This document shows positions 6,189-13,809 of a stretch of DNA of 14,458 nt, piece by piece (within the stretch, counting starts at the first letter, position 1; each line of letters starts with the position of its first letter). The notes beneath the pieces were generated by a model. That model saw nothing but the letters and a program-made list of their open reading frames with translations, was not told where the DNA came from and did not search any database. The stretch spans positions 1 through 14,458 of the forward strand of contig JAHHRQ010000045.1 of the NCBI GenBank assembly GCA_020025715.1. Reading direction: 5' to 3'. A program made the position numbers and the translations under genes. This stretch comes from Oscillospiraceae bacterium. Its GTDB lineage: Bacteria; Bacillota; Clostridia; Oscillospirales; Oscillospiraceae.

Positions 6189-7796
6189 TTAGTTTCTGGC
6201 TTCGCTCTCTATGTCGCTGAGATGTACATACTCGTCATAGCTGCACAGACGGTCGATAATACCGTCCTCGGTGATTTCGATTATGCGGTTTGCAACAGAC
6301 TGAGTAAGCTGATGGTCGTGGCAGGAGAAGATAATATTATTCTTAAATGCGTCAAGACCGTTGTTGAGAGCGGCAATACTTTCGAGGTCAAGGTGGTTGG
6401 TGGGCTGGTCAAGCATGAGGAAGTTTGCGCCGGAGAGCATCATGCGGCTGAGCATACAGCGCACTTTTTCACCACCGGAGAGGACTTTTACATTCTTGTA
6501 TACATCGTCACCGGAGAAGAGCATACGGCCCAGAAATCCGCGGAGATAGCTTTCTCGCTTATCCTCGGAGAACTGACGGAGCCAGTCGATAAGCTCCATG
6601 TCCTGACCGTCAAAGTAGGAGTTGTTGTCCTTGGGGAAGTAGGAGTAGGAAATGGAAGCGCCCCATTTGACAGTTCCTTCATCCGGCTCAACCTCACCTG
6701 CAAGTATCTTATAGAGCATAGTTACTGCAAGCTCGTTTTTACCCACAAGGGCAATTTTATCTTCCTTGCCCACAATGAAGCTTACATTGTTTAAAAGCTT
6801 AACGCCGTCCACGGTTTTGGAAACGTTTTCCACAAACAGTCTGTCCTTACCGGGCTCGCGGTCAGCCTTGAAGCCAACCCAAGGGTAGCGGCGGCCGGAG
6901 GCGGGCATTTCCTCAACGGTGATTTTATCAAGCAGCTTACGTCTGGAAGTTGCCTGACGGGACTTGGACTTATTGGCGGAGAAACGGGCAATAAAGGTCT
7001 GTAACTCCTGAATCTTCTGCTCGGCCTTCTTGTTCTGGTCTTTTAAGAGCTTCTGCATCAGCTGGCTGGACTCATACCAGAAGTCGTAGTTACCGACGTA
7101 CATCTTGATCTTGCCGTAGTCTATATCAACAATGTGGGTACAGATGTTATTTAAGAAATAACGGTCATGGCTGACAACCAGAACAGTTCCCTCGTAGTCC
7201 ATCAGGAAGTCCTCAAGCCATACAACGCTTGCAAGGTCAAGGTTGTTGGTAGGCTCGTCCAGCAGAATAACATCGGGATTGCCGAAAAGTGCCTGAGCAA
7301 GCAGAACTTTAACCTTAAGTCTTGCGTCCATATCGGCCATAAGGCTCTGGTGGAACTCCACATCAACGCCCAGACCCTGAAGAATACGGCCTGCATCGCT
7401 CTCGGCCTCCCAGCCGCCCAGCTCTGCAAATTCTTCTTCAAGTTCAGCGGCCTTTAAGCCGTCCTCGTCGGTAAAGTCTTCCTTATCATATATTGCGTCC
7501 TTTTCTTTACCGCAGTCATAAAGGCGCTGATTGCCCATGATAACGGTGTCAAGAACGGTGTAATTATCGTAAAGGCTCTGGTTCTGCTTCAAAACGGACA
7601 TGCGCCGCTTTGCCTCTAAGGTGACGGAACCGGTGGTAGGCTCCAGCTCACCGGAGAGTATCTTTATAAAGGTGGATTTACCGGCACCGTTGGCGCCGAT
7701 TATACCGTAGCAGTTACCGGCGGTAAACTGCAAATCAACTCTCTGAAACAGAATGTCTGAACCAAACTGCATTGAAAGATCGCTAACTGTTAACAT
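6189..7796 (-). CDS. ABC-F family ATPase, YbiT/YkpA type, with a degenerate second ATP site
   Basis: Soluble twin-ABC protein of 535 residues without membrane segments. NBD1: Walker A GANGAGKST (34-42), Walker B ILLDE with E181, H-switch H210; its signature is replaced by MADMDARLK (153-161). The linker near 245-300 holds the basic SANKSKSRQATSRRKLLDKI that reaches into the ribosome in ABC-F proteins. NBD2: intact signature LSGGE (439-443) and H493, but Walker A is VGKNELAVT (351-359) without the GKS, and the catalytic Glu is Gln (MLDQP, Q464). Overall order and wording closely follow E. coli YbiT, a translation-associated ABC-F factor; there is no sign that it is an antibiotic-resistance member. 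Start 7796 is chosen because GGGGAG lies 8 nt upstream; a GTG at 7823 lies next to the probable promoter. It is the first gene of a unit with the DUF4317 gene. Confidence 0.9.
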   Translation of the reverse strand: MLTVSDLSMQFGSDILFQRVDLQFTAGNCYGIIGANGAGKSTFIKILSGELEPTTGSVTLEAKRRMSVLKQNQSLYDNYTVLDTVIMGNQRLYDCGKEKDAIYDKEDFTDEDGLKAAELEEEFAELGGWEAESDAGRILQGLGVDVEFHQSLMADMDARLKVKVLLAQALFGNPDVILLDEPTNNLDLASVVWLEDFLMDYEGTVLVVSHDRYFLNNICTHIVDIDYGKIKMYVGNYDFWYESSQLMQKLLKDQNKKAEQKIQELQTFIARFSANKSKSRQATSRRKLLDKITVEEMPASGRRYPWVGFKADREPGKDRLFVENVSKTVDGVKLLNNVSFIVGKEDKIALVGKNELAVTMLYKILAGEVEPDEGTVKWGASISYSYFPKDNNSYFDGQDMELIDWLRQFSEDKRESYLRGFLGRMLFSGDDVYKNVKVLSGGEKVRCMLSRMMLSGANFLMLDQPTNHLDLESIAALNNGLDAFKNNIIFSCHDHQLTQSVANRIIEITEDGIIDRLCSYDEYVHLSDIESEARN

Positions 7797-7804
7797 ATAT
7801 AATT

Positions 7805-7810
7805 CTCCCC
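7805..7810 (-). promoter_or_regulatory. Ribosome binding site that sets the ABC-F start at 7796
   Basis: GGGGAG on the minus strand, 8 nt before the ATG at 7796. Confidence 0.75.
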
Positions 7811-7826
7811 AAAAAATATTCACATC

Positions 7827-7835
7827 ATTTTACCA
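7827..7835 (-). promoter_or_regulatory. Possible extended -10 promoter of the ABC-F/DUF4317 unit
   Basis: On the minus strand, TGG followed by TAAAAT, an extended -10 pattern without a good -35. Transcription would start near 7820, consistent with translation from 7796. A promoter is expected here because the upstream CDF unit ends at the terminator at 7971-8014. Confidence 0.4.
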
Positions 7836-7970
7836 CAGATTTTCAAAATATGGTAGAATATATGTAAACTATTTTGAAATGGAGCTTAAAACGGCATTAT
7901 ACATAATGTAAGAGGCAAAAAAATTGTCGCCTCTGTGCGAGATACATTAAAAATTCATGGTCTTTAGAAT

Positions 7971-8014
7971 AAAAAAAGCCCGCAGAGCAGTTGAATTTAC
8001 TGCTTAGCGGGCTT
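7971..8014 (-). terminator. Intrinsic terminator of the RluA-CDF unit
   Basis: Outer stem GCCCGC (7978-7983) with GCGGGC (8007-8012) and inner stem GCAGT (7987-7991) with ACTGC (7999-8003), separated by a small mismatch. On the minus strand it is followed by seven T (7977-7971). It lies immediately after the CDF stop codon. Confidence 0.9.
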
Positions 8015-8017
8015 ATT

Positions 8018-9193
8018 TCAGTTTGCAGAGCTGAAATCTCTGTCTATTTTTATAACGGCATTGCAGTTGGGAAAGCTTGTTTTAATAAGCTCCCGCACCT
8101 GTTTTGAAAGCTCCTCGTCACTCTCCTTAACGGAAATGGGAAACACCACGTCGAAGATGAGATTTGTGTGAGTATTTCCGGGAACCATGCGGAAGTCGTG
8201 AATGGTCAAATTGCTGTTTAGCTCCATAAGCTTTTTCGCAACGGCCTTTCGCATTTTTGAAACCTCCGGATTGTCAACATCCAGAGGGTCCATATGTATG
8301 GTTGCCACACAGCCGAACTTCTGATAAATTTCGTTTTCCGCCCTGTCTATCACATCATGGAGAACGAAAATATCTCCCTTACCGTTTACCTCAGCATGGA
8401 GAGAGGCCATAAGCCGGCCGGGGCCGTAGTCGTGAATTACAAGGTCGTGGACACCCAGAAGCTCACGGTGGGAAAGCACCAGCTCCTCAATTCCCTTCAC
8501 CAGCTCCGGGTCTGGAGCCTGACCCAAAAGGGGATTTAAAGTGTCCTTAACAGAGCCGAAGCCGCCTAAAATAATGAAGCCGGAAACAAGCAGCCCTGCA
8601 TAGGCATCTATATTTATATGGAAGAAAAAGCTTATTCCCATGGAAATAAGCACAACTGCGGTGGCAACGGAGTCGGAAAGGGAGTCTGTTGCAGAGGCGA
8701 GCATTGCGCCGGAATTTATCTTTTTGCCTATCTTCCGGTTATATGCGTTCATGTACAGCTTGACTGCTATTGAGGCGAGCAGAATGAGCGCAGTCAGCAG
8801 ACCGGGGACAATGGGTTCGGGATGAATAATTTTTAAAATTGAGCCCTTTAAAAGCTCCAAGCCTACTATTATAATGATAACGGAAATTATAAGGCCGGTG
8901 AGGTACTCAATTCTGCCGTGACCGAAGGGGTGATCCGGGTCGGGCTTTTTCCCCGCAAGGGCAAAGCCCAGAAGGCTTATAATAGATGAACCTGCGTCGG
9001 ATAAGCTGTTAAAGCCATCGGCAACTATTGCCATAGAGCCGGAGAGGGTGCCCGCTATGTATTTTCCCGCAAACAGCACAAGGTTTAAAAATATGCCGTA
9101 AATGCCGCATAGCATACCGTAAGCGCCCCGAACCTTGGGGTCTTTTGTATTTTCGCTGTCCTTTATAAAAATACCGGTCAGCAGTTTTAACAT
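8018..9193 (-). CDS. Cation diffusion facilitator (CDF) metal exporter, probably Mn/Fe type
   Basis: Inner-membrane metal/H+ antiporter of 391 residues with about six helices between residues 25 and 220 and a long C-terminal cytoplasmic domain that holds the family's dimerising ferredoxin-like fold. Motifs: ADGFNSLSDAGSS in TM2 (58-70), PFGHGRIEYLTG (89-100), SATDSLSDSVAT in TM5 (168-179). Aligned by eye to E. coli FieF, the transport-site positions are N62-x3-D66 and D170-x3-D174, with no histidine. Zinc CDFs usually have a histidine here; an N/D-only set is associated with manganese-type members such as MntE, so manganese or iron is the better guess. The C-terminus is longer than in FieF (about 300 residues) by roughly 90 residues. 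GGAG lies about 10 nt before the ATG. The gene starts 16 nt after the pseudouridine synthase gene, in the same unit, and ends at the terminator at 7971-8014. Confidence 0.88.
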   Translation of the reverse strand: MLKLLTGIFIKDSENTKDPKVRGAYGMLCGIYGIFLNLVLFAGKYIAGTLSGSMAIVADGFNSLSDAGSSIISLLGFALAGKKPDPDHPFGHGRIEYLTGLIISVIIIIVGLELLKGSILKIIHPEPIVPGLLTALILLASIAVKLYMNAYNRKIGKKINSGAMLASATDSLSDSVATAVVLISMGISFFFHINIDAYAGLLVSGFIILGGFGSVKDTLNPLLGQAPDPELVKGIEELVLSHRELLGVHDLVIHDYGPGRLMASLHAEVNGKGDIFVLHDVIDRAENEIYQKFGCVATIHMDPLDVDNPEVSKMRKAVAKKLMELNSNLTIHDFRMVPGNTHTNLIFDVVFPISVKESDEELSKQVRELIKTSFPNCNAVIKIDRDFSSAN

Positions 9194-9209
9194 TTTTTCA
9201 TTACTCCAA

Positions 9210-10184
9210 TCAGAAATCTAAATTTTCAACGCCGAAATATTTTTCGGCAAAATCAACTTTTTGAACTTTAAATTCCTTGCCGTTCAGGTAATCCAGTATA
9301 CCACCATCGGTTTTAAAATCAAAGCGGAGTTTATAGGAATAGAGCGCCTGTCCCTTTTCTTCAAAGCGGCGGTTTACAGAGGGATTGCCGTATTTAGTGT
9401 CACCGAGGAGGGGGCAGCCGGCTTTTGCCATCTGCACTCTTATCTGATGTGTACGTCCTGTGAGAAGATGACATTCGCAGAGGGAGAGACGGCCTTTGGA
9501 GCATAAAAGCCTGTACTCTGTTTCCGCAAGCTTTGCACCCTCAACGGGCTTATTCTTAACGGACACAAGGTTCTTATCGTCATCCTTTAATAAGTAGTTT
9601 GAAAGTTTGCCCTCGGCGGGGTAGGGCTTTCCGGAGACGGCGCAGAGGTAGTATTTGTCAATTTCTCTCAGCTGGATTTTCTCGTTTATTATTCTGAGGG
9701 CTTGAGCGTTTTTGGCAGCTATCACTATGCCGCCGGTGTTCCGGTCAATGCGGTTGCAGAGGGCAGGGGCAAAAGAATTTTCCTCTTTGGGCCGCCATTC
9801 CTTTTTTTGTGCAAGATAGGCTTGCACATTTGCGATAAGCGTGTTATAATCCCATACCCCGGAACTGTGACAGAGTATGCCGGGCTTTTTGTCAAGGAGA
9901 AGTATGTTGTCGTCCTCGTAGACGATATTGAGCTTGGGAGTGCCTACTTTTAAGTAGGAATTTTCCTCCTTGGGCTTGTCGAAAAATTCATCGTTTATAT
10001 AGAGCTGTAAAACGTCGCCCTTATTGAGCCGGGTGTCCCGCTTTGCGCCCTTGCCGTTTACCTTAATGCGCTTGAGGCGGATGTATTTTTGCAGCAATGA
10101 CTCAGGCAGCAGAGGCAGAGCCTTGCTCACAAAACGGTCCAAACGCTGTCCCGCATCATTGGTTTTGATAATTATTTCTTTCAT
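9210..10184 (-). CDS. RluA-family pseudouridine synthase (RluC/RluD-like) with S4 domain
   Basis: Cytoplasmic enzyme of 324 residues that isomerises specific uridines in rRNA (or tRNA) to pseudouridine. An N-terminal S4 RNA-binding domain covers roughly residues 10-66 (QRLDRFVSKAL ... LKRIKVNGK). The catalytic domain contains LLLDKKPGILCHSSG (95-109) and CNRIDRNTGGIVIAAK (143-158), with the catalytic aspartate D147 in the RxDR motif. It also has TGRTHQIRVQMAKAGCPLLGDTKYG near 243-268. Length and domain order fit RluC/RluD. The target position cannot be read; the R-I-D-R-N-T-G-G version of the motif is common in Clostridial homologues. It is the first gene of a two-gene unit with the CDF exporter. 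It is driven by the promoter at 10230-10258, which faces the YceD-L32 promoter. The ribosome binding site (AAGG about 11 nt upstream) is weak. Confidence 0.9.
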   Translation of the reverse strand: MKEIIIKTNDAGQRLDRFVSKALPLLPESLLQKYIRLKRIKVNGKGAKRDTRLNKGDVLQLYINDEFFDKPKEENSYLKVGTPKLNIVYEDDNILLLDKKPGILCHSSGVWDYNTLIANVQAYLAQKKEWRPKEENSFAPALCNRIDRNTGGIVIAAKNAQALRIINEKIQLREIDKYYLCAVSGKPYPAEGKLSNYLLKDDDKNLVSVKNKPVEGAKLAETEYRLLCSKGRLSLCECHLLTGRTHQIRVQMAKAGCPLLGDTKYGNPSVNRRFEEKGQALYSYKLRFDFKTDGGILDYLNGKEFKVQKVDFAEKYFGVENLDF

Positions 10185-10229
10185 AGGCTAAAGAACCTTT
10201 CTTTTTTTGTCAAAATTCTTTTGAATTAG

Positions 10230-10258
10230 ATTATACTATATAAAATATGTATTGACAA
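10230..10258 (-). promoter_or_regulatory. Sigma-A promoter of the RluA-CDF unit
   Basis: On the minus strand: TTGTCA (10258-10253), 17-bp spacer, TATAAT (10235-10230). Its -35 overlaps the -35 of the divergent plus-strand promoter by five bases. Confidence 0.85.
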
Positions 10259-10280
10259 GCATTGATACTTCTACTATAAT
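10252..10280 (+). promoter_or_regulatory. Perfect consensus sigma-A promoter of the YceD-L32 unit
   Basis: TTGACA (10252-10257), 17-bp spacer, TATAAT (10275-10280); both boxes match consensus at every base. Transcription should start near 10287, giving a leader of about 40 nt to the ATG at 10326. Such strength fits a ribosomal protein operon. Confidence 0.92.
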
Positions 10281-10325
10281 GTTAGAGCGACTGTGGAGGC
10301 ATACGCCTGCAAGTGAGGTGTTTAT

Positions 10326-10817
10326 ATGAAACTGGACTTAAGAAAAATCATGGATAATCCCGGAGGCTCAATTCCTTTCGAATGTGAGCTTGAGACGGAG
10401 AGACTGGATTTTCCCGCCGTCAGTGAATATGTAAAAAAACCTTATGCCAAAGGGCGGGTTTATAACGAGGCCGGTGTCCTTCAGATTGAGGGAGAAATCG
10501 ACGCCGAGATGATCTGCCAGTGCGACCGCTGCGGATGTGATTTCCACAATGTCAAAACTACCCAGCTTAACGCCACCCTCGTGGAAGAGGATGAGGGAGA
10601 TAACCCCGAAAACTTTGTTCTTGAAGGTGACGAAATAGATTTGGACGATGTGCTGTCCACCTGCTTCATTCTGGATATGGACTCTAAGTTCCTCTGCAGT
10701 GAGGACTGCAAAGGTCTGTGCCCCGAATGCGGCAAAAACCTAAATCTGGGCCCCTGCGGGTGCCGGAAAGAAATTGATCCAAGATTTGCTGTGCTTGAGC
10801 AGCTTTTGGATAAATAA
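10326..10817 (+). CDS. yceD: DUF177 / YceD family protein
   Basis: Protein of 163 residues of the DUF177 (YceD) family, which in bacteria and plastids is needed for normal 23S rRNA accumulation and is almost always encoded directly before rpmF. The C-terminal block is diagnostic: LCSEDCKGLCPECGKNLN (123-140), PCGC (143-146) and DPRFAVLEQLL (151-161). There are two cysteine clusters, C64/C66/C69/C71 and C124/C128/C132/C135 with C144/C146; both look able to hold zinc, which is usual in Firmicute members and absent from the E. coli one. GAGGTG lies 5 nt before the ATG. rpmF follows after 41 nt. Confidence 0.93.
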   Translation: MKLDLRKIMDNPGGSIPFECELETERLDFPAVSEYVKKPYAKGRVYNEAGVLQIEGEIDAEMICQCDRCGCDFHNVKTTQLNATLVEEDEGDNPENFVLEGDEIDLDDVLSTCFILDMDSKFLCSEDCKGLCPECGKNLNLGPCGCRKEIDPRFAVLEQLLDK

Positions 10818-10858
10818 TTTAGAGCTGCTCAAAACAGCCGTTATCAGGAGGTGTCAAC

Positions 10859-11047
10859 ATGGCAGTACCAAAAAGTAAAACTTCAAGACAGAGACGTGAC
10901 AAAAGACGCGCTTCCACTTGGAAGCTGACTGCTCCCAATCTGGTGGTTTGCTCCAACTGCGGTGCATTCTGCATGCCTCATCGCGTATGCAAGACCTGCG
11001 GACAGTATCATGGCCGTAAGGTTGTCGATGTTGAGGAGAGCAAGTAA
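10859..11047 (+). CDS. rpmF: 50S ribosomal protein L32 (zinc-binding form)
   Basis: Ribosomal protein L32, 62 residues, full length. It begins MAVPKSKTSRQRRDKRRA, the standard L32 start, and has C31-x2-C34 and C44-x2-C47 for one structural zinc (the four-cysteine form). There is no cysteine-free paralogue in the window. A near-perfect Shine-Dalgarno, AGGAGGTG (10846-10853), precedes the ATG, as expected for a highly expressed ribosomal protein. It is co-transcribed with yceD from the consensus promoter at 10252-10280 and followed by a hairpin that may end or attenuate transcription. Confidence 0.97.
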   Translation: MAVPKSKTSRQRRDKRRASTWKLTAPNLVVCSNCGAFCMPHRVCKTCGQYHGRKVVDVEESK

Positions 11048-11056
11048 AAAAGCTTT

Positions 11057-11086
11057 AGGAGGAGAGGGCAGCCTTTCCTCCTTTTG
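11057..11086 (+). terminator. Hairpin terminator or attenuator after rpmF
   Basis: AGGAGGAGAGG (11057-11067), loop GCAG, CCTTTCCTCCT (11072-11082): an 11-bp stem with one G-T pair. Only a four-T tract runs from the stem end, so leaky termination is likely. That would let part of the transcripts continue into DUF512, der and plsY. Confidence 0.6.
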
Positions 11087-11103
11087 CATTATATGGAGCC
11101 GAA

Positions 11104-12468
11104 ATGAAAAATATCATCAAATCCATTGACGCGGACAGCCCTCTCAAGCACAAAGTTAAAATAGGGGACAGTCTGATTTCTATAAATGACAATAAAATAA
11201 TCGACGTGCTGGACTATAAGTTCTTTGCCTACGACAGAAAGCTAAAGGTCGTGCTCCAGCATCCCGACGGCACCGAGTACCATGTGAAGGTGAAAAAACA
11301 GGAGGGCGGCGATTTAGGTGTGGATTTTGAGACTTATCTTATGGATAAGCCCCGTTCCTGCGCCAATAACTGCGTTTTCTGCTTTATCGACCAGCTGCCT
11401 CCCGGCATGCGCCCCACTATGTACTTTAAGGACGATGACGCAAGATTAAGCTTCCTGCTGGGAAACTATATCACCCTTACAAACCTTTCAAAGCGCGAAA
11501 TTCAGCGCATTATCGATCTGCATGTAAGCCCGGTTAACGTGTCTGTCCATACCACCAATCCCGAGCTTAGGGTGAAAATGCTCCGTAACCCCAGAGCAGG
11601 CGAGGGTATAGAGACTATGCGGCGTTTTGCAGAGGCAGGCATAATAATGAACTGCCAGATCGTGTGCTGCCCCGGTCTCAACGACGAAGAGGAGCTTGTG
11701 CGCTCCATGACCGATCTTGCTGCAATGTACCCCTCGGTACACAGTGTTGCAATAGTTCCGGTGGGACTTTCAAAGTTCCGTGAGGGGCTTTATCCTCTCA
11801 CGCCCTTTACCCCGGAGCACGCGGCGGAAACCATAGATCTTATCACCGAATTCGGGGATAAATGTCTGGAAAAATTCGGGTGCCGCATTTTCTACTGCGG
11901 AGACGAAATGTACCTCAAGGCGGGAAGAGAAATTCCGCCGGAGGAGTTTTACGGTGACTTTGCACAGCTTGAAAACGGCGTAGGTATGCTGAGACTTATG
12001 GAGACGGAGTTCCGCTCTGCCTTAAAGCTCTCGGAAGAGCCTGATTATACCCCGTTTTCCATTGCTACCGGCACATCCGTAAATCCCTTGTTTCAAAAAC
12101 TCATTGCCCTTGCAAAAGAAAAGTATCCCGCTATGGACGGCAAAGTTTATGCCATTGTCAACGACTTTTTCGGCCACAGCATAAATGTTACAGGTCTTAT
12201 TACAGGCGGCGATTTAATAAATCAGCTTAAAGGAAAAGATCTGGGAGAGCGTCTGTTCATCTCCCAGAACATGCTGCGCCGGGAAGAAATGGACTTTCTC
12301 GACGATATTACTCTTGAGCAGGCCTCCGAAGCTCTTGGCGTTCCAATTTACCCCATTGAGCAGGACGGCTTTGCTTTCTGGGATGCTATCAGCGGCGAAC
12401 TGCCGGAGGTAAAGCTTCCCAAACGTGACGGAGAACAGACAGAATACTATAAATACAATCAGAATTAA
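11104..12468 (+). CDS. DUF512 radical-SAM family protein with N-terminal PDZ-like domain
   Basis: Protein of 454 residues. Residues 1-65 resemble the PDZ-like domain of this family (SPLKHKVKIGDSLISINDNKI). A radical-SAM type cluster motif follows, C86-A-N-N-C90-V-F-C93, with FIDQLPPGMRPTMYFKDDDARLSFLLGNYITLTN directly after it. The segment VNVSVHTTNPELR (about 145-157) is the usual barrel strand. The C-terminal part is the DUF512 domain. Cyanobacterial relatives are named putative FeS-containing oxidoreductases (TIGR03279); no substrate is known. In Clostridia the gene typically lies next to der, as here (15-nt gap), which hints at a link to ribosome or RNA maturation, unproven. Start 11104 has GGAG 5 nt upstream. 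Its N-x2-C-x2-C spacing differs from classical CX3CX2C only in surrounding residues, so the cluster site looks intact. Confidence 0.88.
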   Translation: MKNIIKSIDADSPLKHKVKIGDSLISINDNKIIDVLDYKFFAYDRKLKVVLQHPDGTEYHVKVKKQEGGDLGVDFETYLMDKPRSCANNCVFCFIDQLPPGMRPTMYFKDDDARLSFLLGNYITLTNLSKREIQRIIDLHVSPVNVSVHTTNPELRVKMLRNPRAGEGIETMRRFAEAGIIMNCQIVCCPGLNDEEELVRSMTDLAAMYPSVHSVAIVPVGLSKFREGLYPLTPFTPEHAAETIDLITEFGDKCLEKFGCRIFYCGDEMYLKAGREIPPEEFYGDFAQLENGVGMLRLMETEFRSALKLSEEPDYTPFSIATGTSVNPLFQKLIALAKEKYPAMDGKVYAIVNDFFGHSINVTGLITGGDLINQLKGKDLGERLFISQNMLRREEMDFLDDITLEQASEALGVPIYPIEQDGFAFWDAISGELPEVKLPKRDGEQTEYYKYNQN

Positions 12469-12483
12469 GAAAGGGGAGACAGT

Positions 12484-13809
12484 ATGTCAAGACCTCTTGT
12501 TGCCATAGTTGGCAGACCTAATGTGGGAAAATCCATGCTTTTTAACCGTCTTGTGGGTCAGCGCCTGTCCATAGTTGAGGACACCCCCGGCGTCACCCGT
12601 GACAGACTCTATGCCGAATGTGAGTGGTGCGGACGGAAATTTGATATGGTGGATACCGGCGGTATTGAGCCTACCACCGACAGCGAAATCCTGCTCTTCA
12701 TGCGTGAGCAGGCACAGATAGCCATTGATGCGGCTACTGTTATTGTACTTGTTACCGACCTTCGTACCGGCGTTACCGCCGCTGACGAGGATGTTTCCAG
12801 AATGCTTCTCCGCTCCGGAAAGCCTGTTGTCCTTGCAGTAAACAAGGCCGACTCCACCGGCGCTACCGATGTGGGTGTATACGAGTTTTACTCTCTGGGT
12901 CTGGGCGATCCTATTCCCGTTTCCGCCGTTCACGGCCACGGCACCGGCGATCTGCTGGATGCCTGCCTTAAATACTTCCCCCCTGAGGAAGAGGAGGAAG
13001 AGGAGGACGACAGCATTAAGGTTGCCCTTATCGGTAAACCTAATGTGGGAAAATCCTCTCTCATTAACCACATCTTAGGCGAGAAGCGCGTTATCGTCAG
13101 CAATATGGCCGGTACTACCAGAGACGCTGTTGATACCGCCTTTGAAAATGAACACGGAAAGTATGTCTTTATAGATACTGCCGGTATAAGAAGAAAGTCC
13201 AAGGTTGACGAGAGAGTTGAAAAATTCTCCGTAATGCGCGCCCAGATGGCTATTGAGCGGGCTGATGTCTGCCTTATCCTTATCGACGCCAGAGACGGCG
13301 TTACCGAGCAGGACACCAAGATTGCAGGTCTTGCCCATGAGGCAGGAAAGGCCAGCATCATTGTTGTAAACAAGTGGGATCTGGTTGAAAAAGAGACAGG
13401 CACAATGGAAAAAATGAGAAAGCGCATCATGAACGATTTGAGCTTCATGAGCTATGCTCCCATCCTCTTCATTTCCGCCATTACCGGACAGAGAACCGAC
13501 AGAATTTTCGACCTTATAAACTTCGTAAATGACCAGAGCAATATGCGCATTACCACCGGTATGCTCAACAATGTTCTTGCCGATGCTCAGGCCAGAGTTC
13601 AGCCTCCTACCGACAAGGGCAAGAGACTGAAGATCTACTACATGACTCAGACCGGCATCAAGCCGCCTAACTTTGTCATTTTCTGCAACTCCAAGGAGCT
13701 GTTCCACTTCTCTTATCAGCGCTACATTGAAAACCAGATAAGAGCAGTGTTCGGCCTTGAGGGTACGCCTGTTAATATCGTAATCAGGCAGAAAGGGGAC
13801 AAGGAATGA
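12484..13809 (+). CDS. der: Ribosome-assembly GTPase Der (EngA)
   Basis: Essential GTPase of 441 residues acting in late 50S subunit assembly. It has two tandem G domains and a C-terminal KH-like domain. Domain 1: G1 GRPNVGKS (10-17), DTPGVTRD (33-40), G3 DTGG (57-60), G4 NKAD (120-123). Domain 2: G1 GKPNVGKS (184-191), AGTTRDA (209-215), G3 DTAG (231-234), G4 NKWD (296-299). The KH-like domain runs from about 350 to the end, with the conserved PPNFVIFCN. The two G domains are joined by a run of seven Glu and two Asp (168-176). AAAGGGGAG lies just upstream of the ATG. It overlaps the plsY-like gene by 4 bp (ATGA). Confidence 0.97.
   Translation: MSRPLVAIVGRPNVGKSMLFNRLVGQRLSIVEDTPGVTRDRLYAECEWCGRKFDMVDTGGIEPTTDSEILLFMREQAQIAIDAATVIVLVTDLRTGVTAADEDVSRMLLRSGKPVVLAVNKADSTGATDVGVYEFYSLGLGDPIPVSAVHGHGTGDLLDACLKYFPPEEEEEEEDDSIKVALIGKPNVGKSSLINHILGEKRVIVSNMAGTTRDAVDTAFENEHGKYVFIDTAGIRRKSKVDERVEKFSVMRAQMAIERADVCLILIDARDGVTEQDTKIAGLAHEAGKASIIVVNKWDLVEKETGTMEKMRKRIMNDLSFMSYAPILFISAITGQRTDRIFDLINFVNDQSNMRITTGMLNNVLADAQARVQPPTDKGKRLKIYYMTQTGIKPPNFVIFCNSKELFHFSYQRYIENQIRAVFGLEGTPVNIVIRQKGDKE

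Noticed and set aside
6222..6794. A 190-codon plus-strand open frame opposite the ABC-F gene
   Set aside because: It covers the conserved second ABC domain read backwards; no domain, and the codon pattern follows the ABC-F frame.
6189..7796. Antibiotic-resistance ABC-F (ribosomal protection) protein
   Set aside because: Sequence order and wording follow YbiT/YkpA housekeeping members, and the interdomain linker resembles theirs rather than the long linkers of Vga/Lsa/Msr types.
13075..13707. A 210-codon open frame on the minus strand inside der, and similar antisense frames at 12487-13071 and 12930-13448
   Set aside because: They are mirror frames of strongly conserved Der sequence; their translations are low-complexity and lack a ribosome binding site or known domain.
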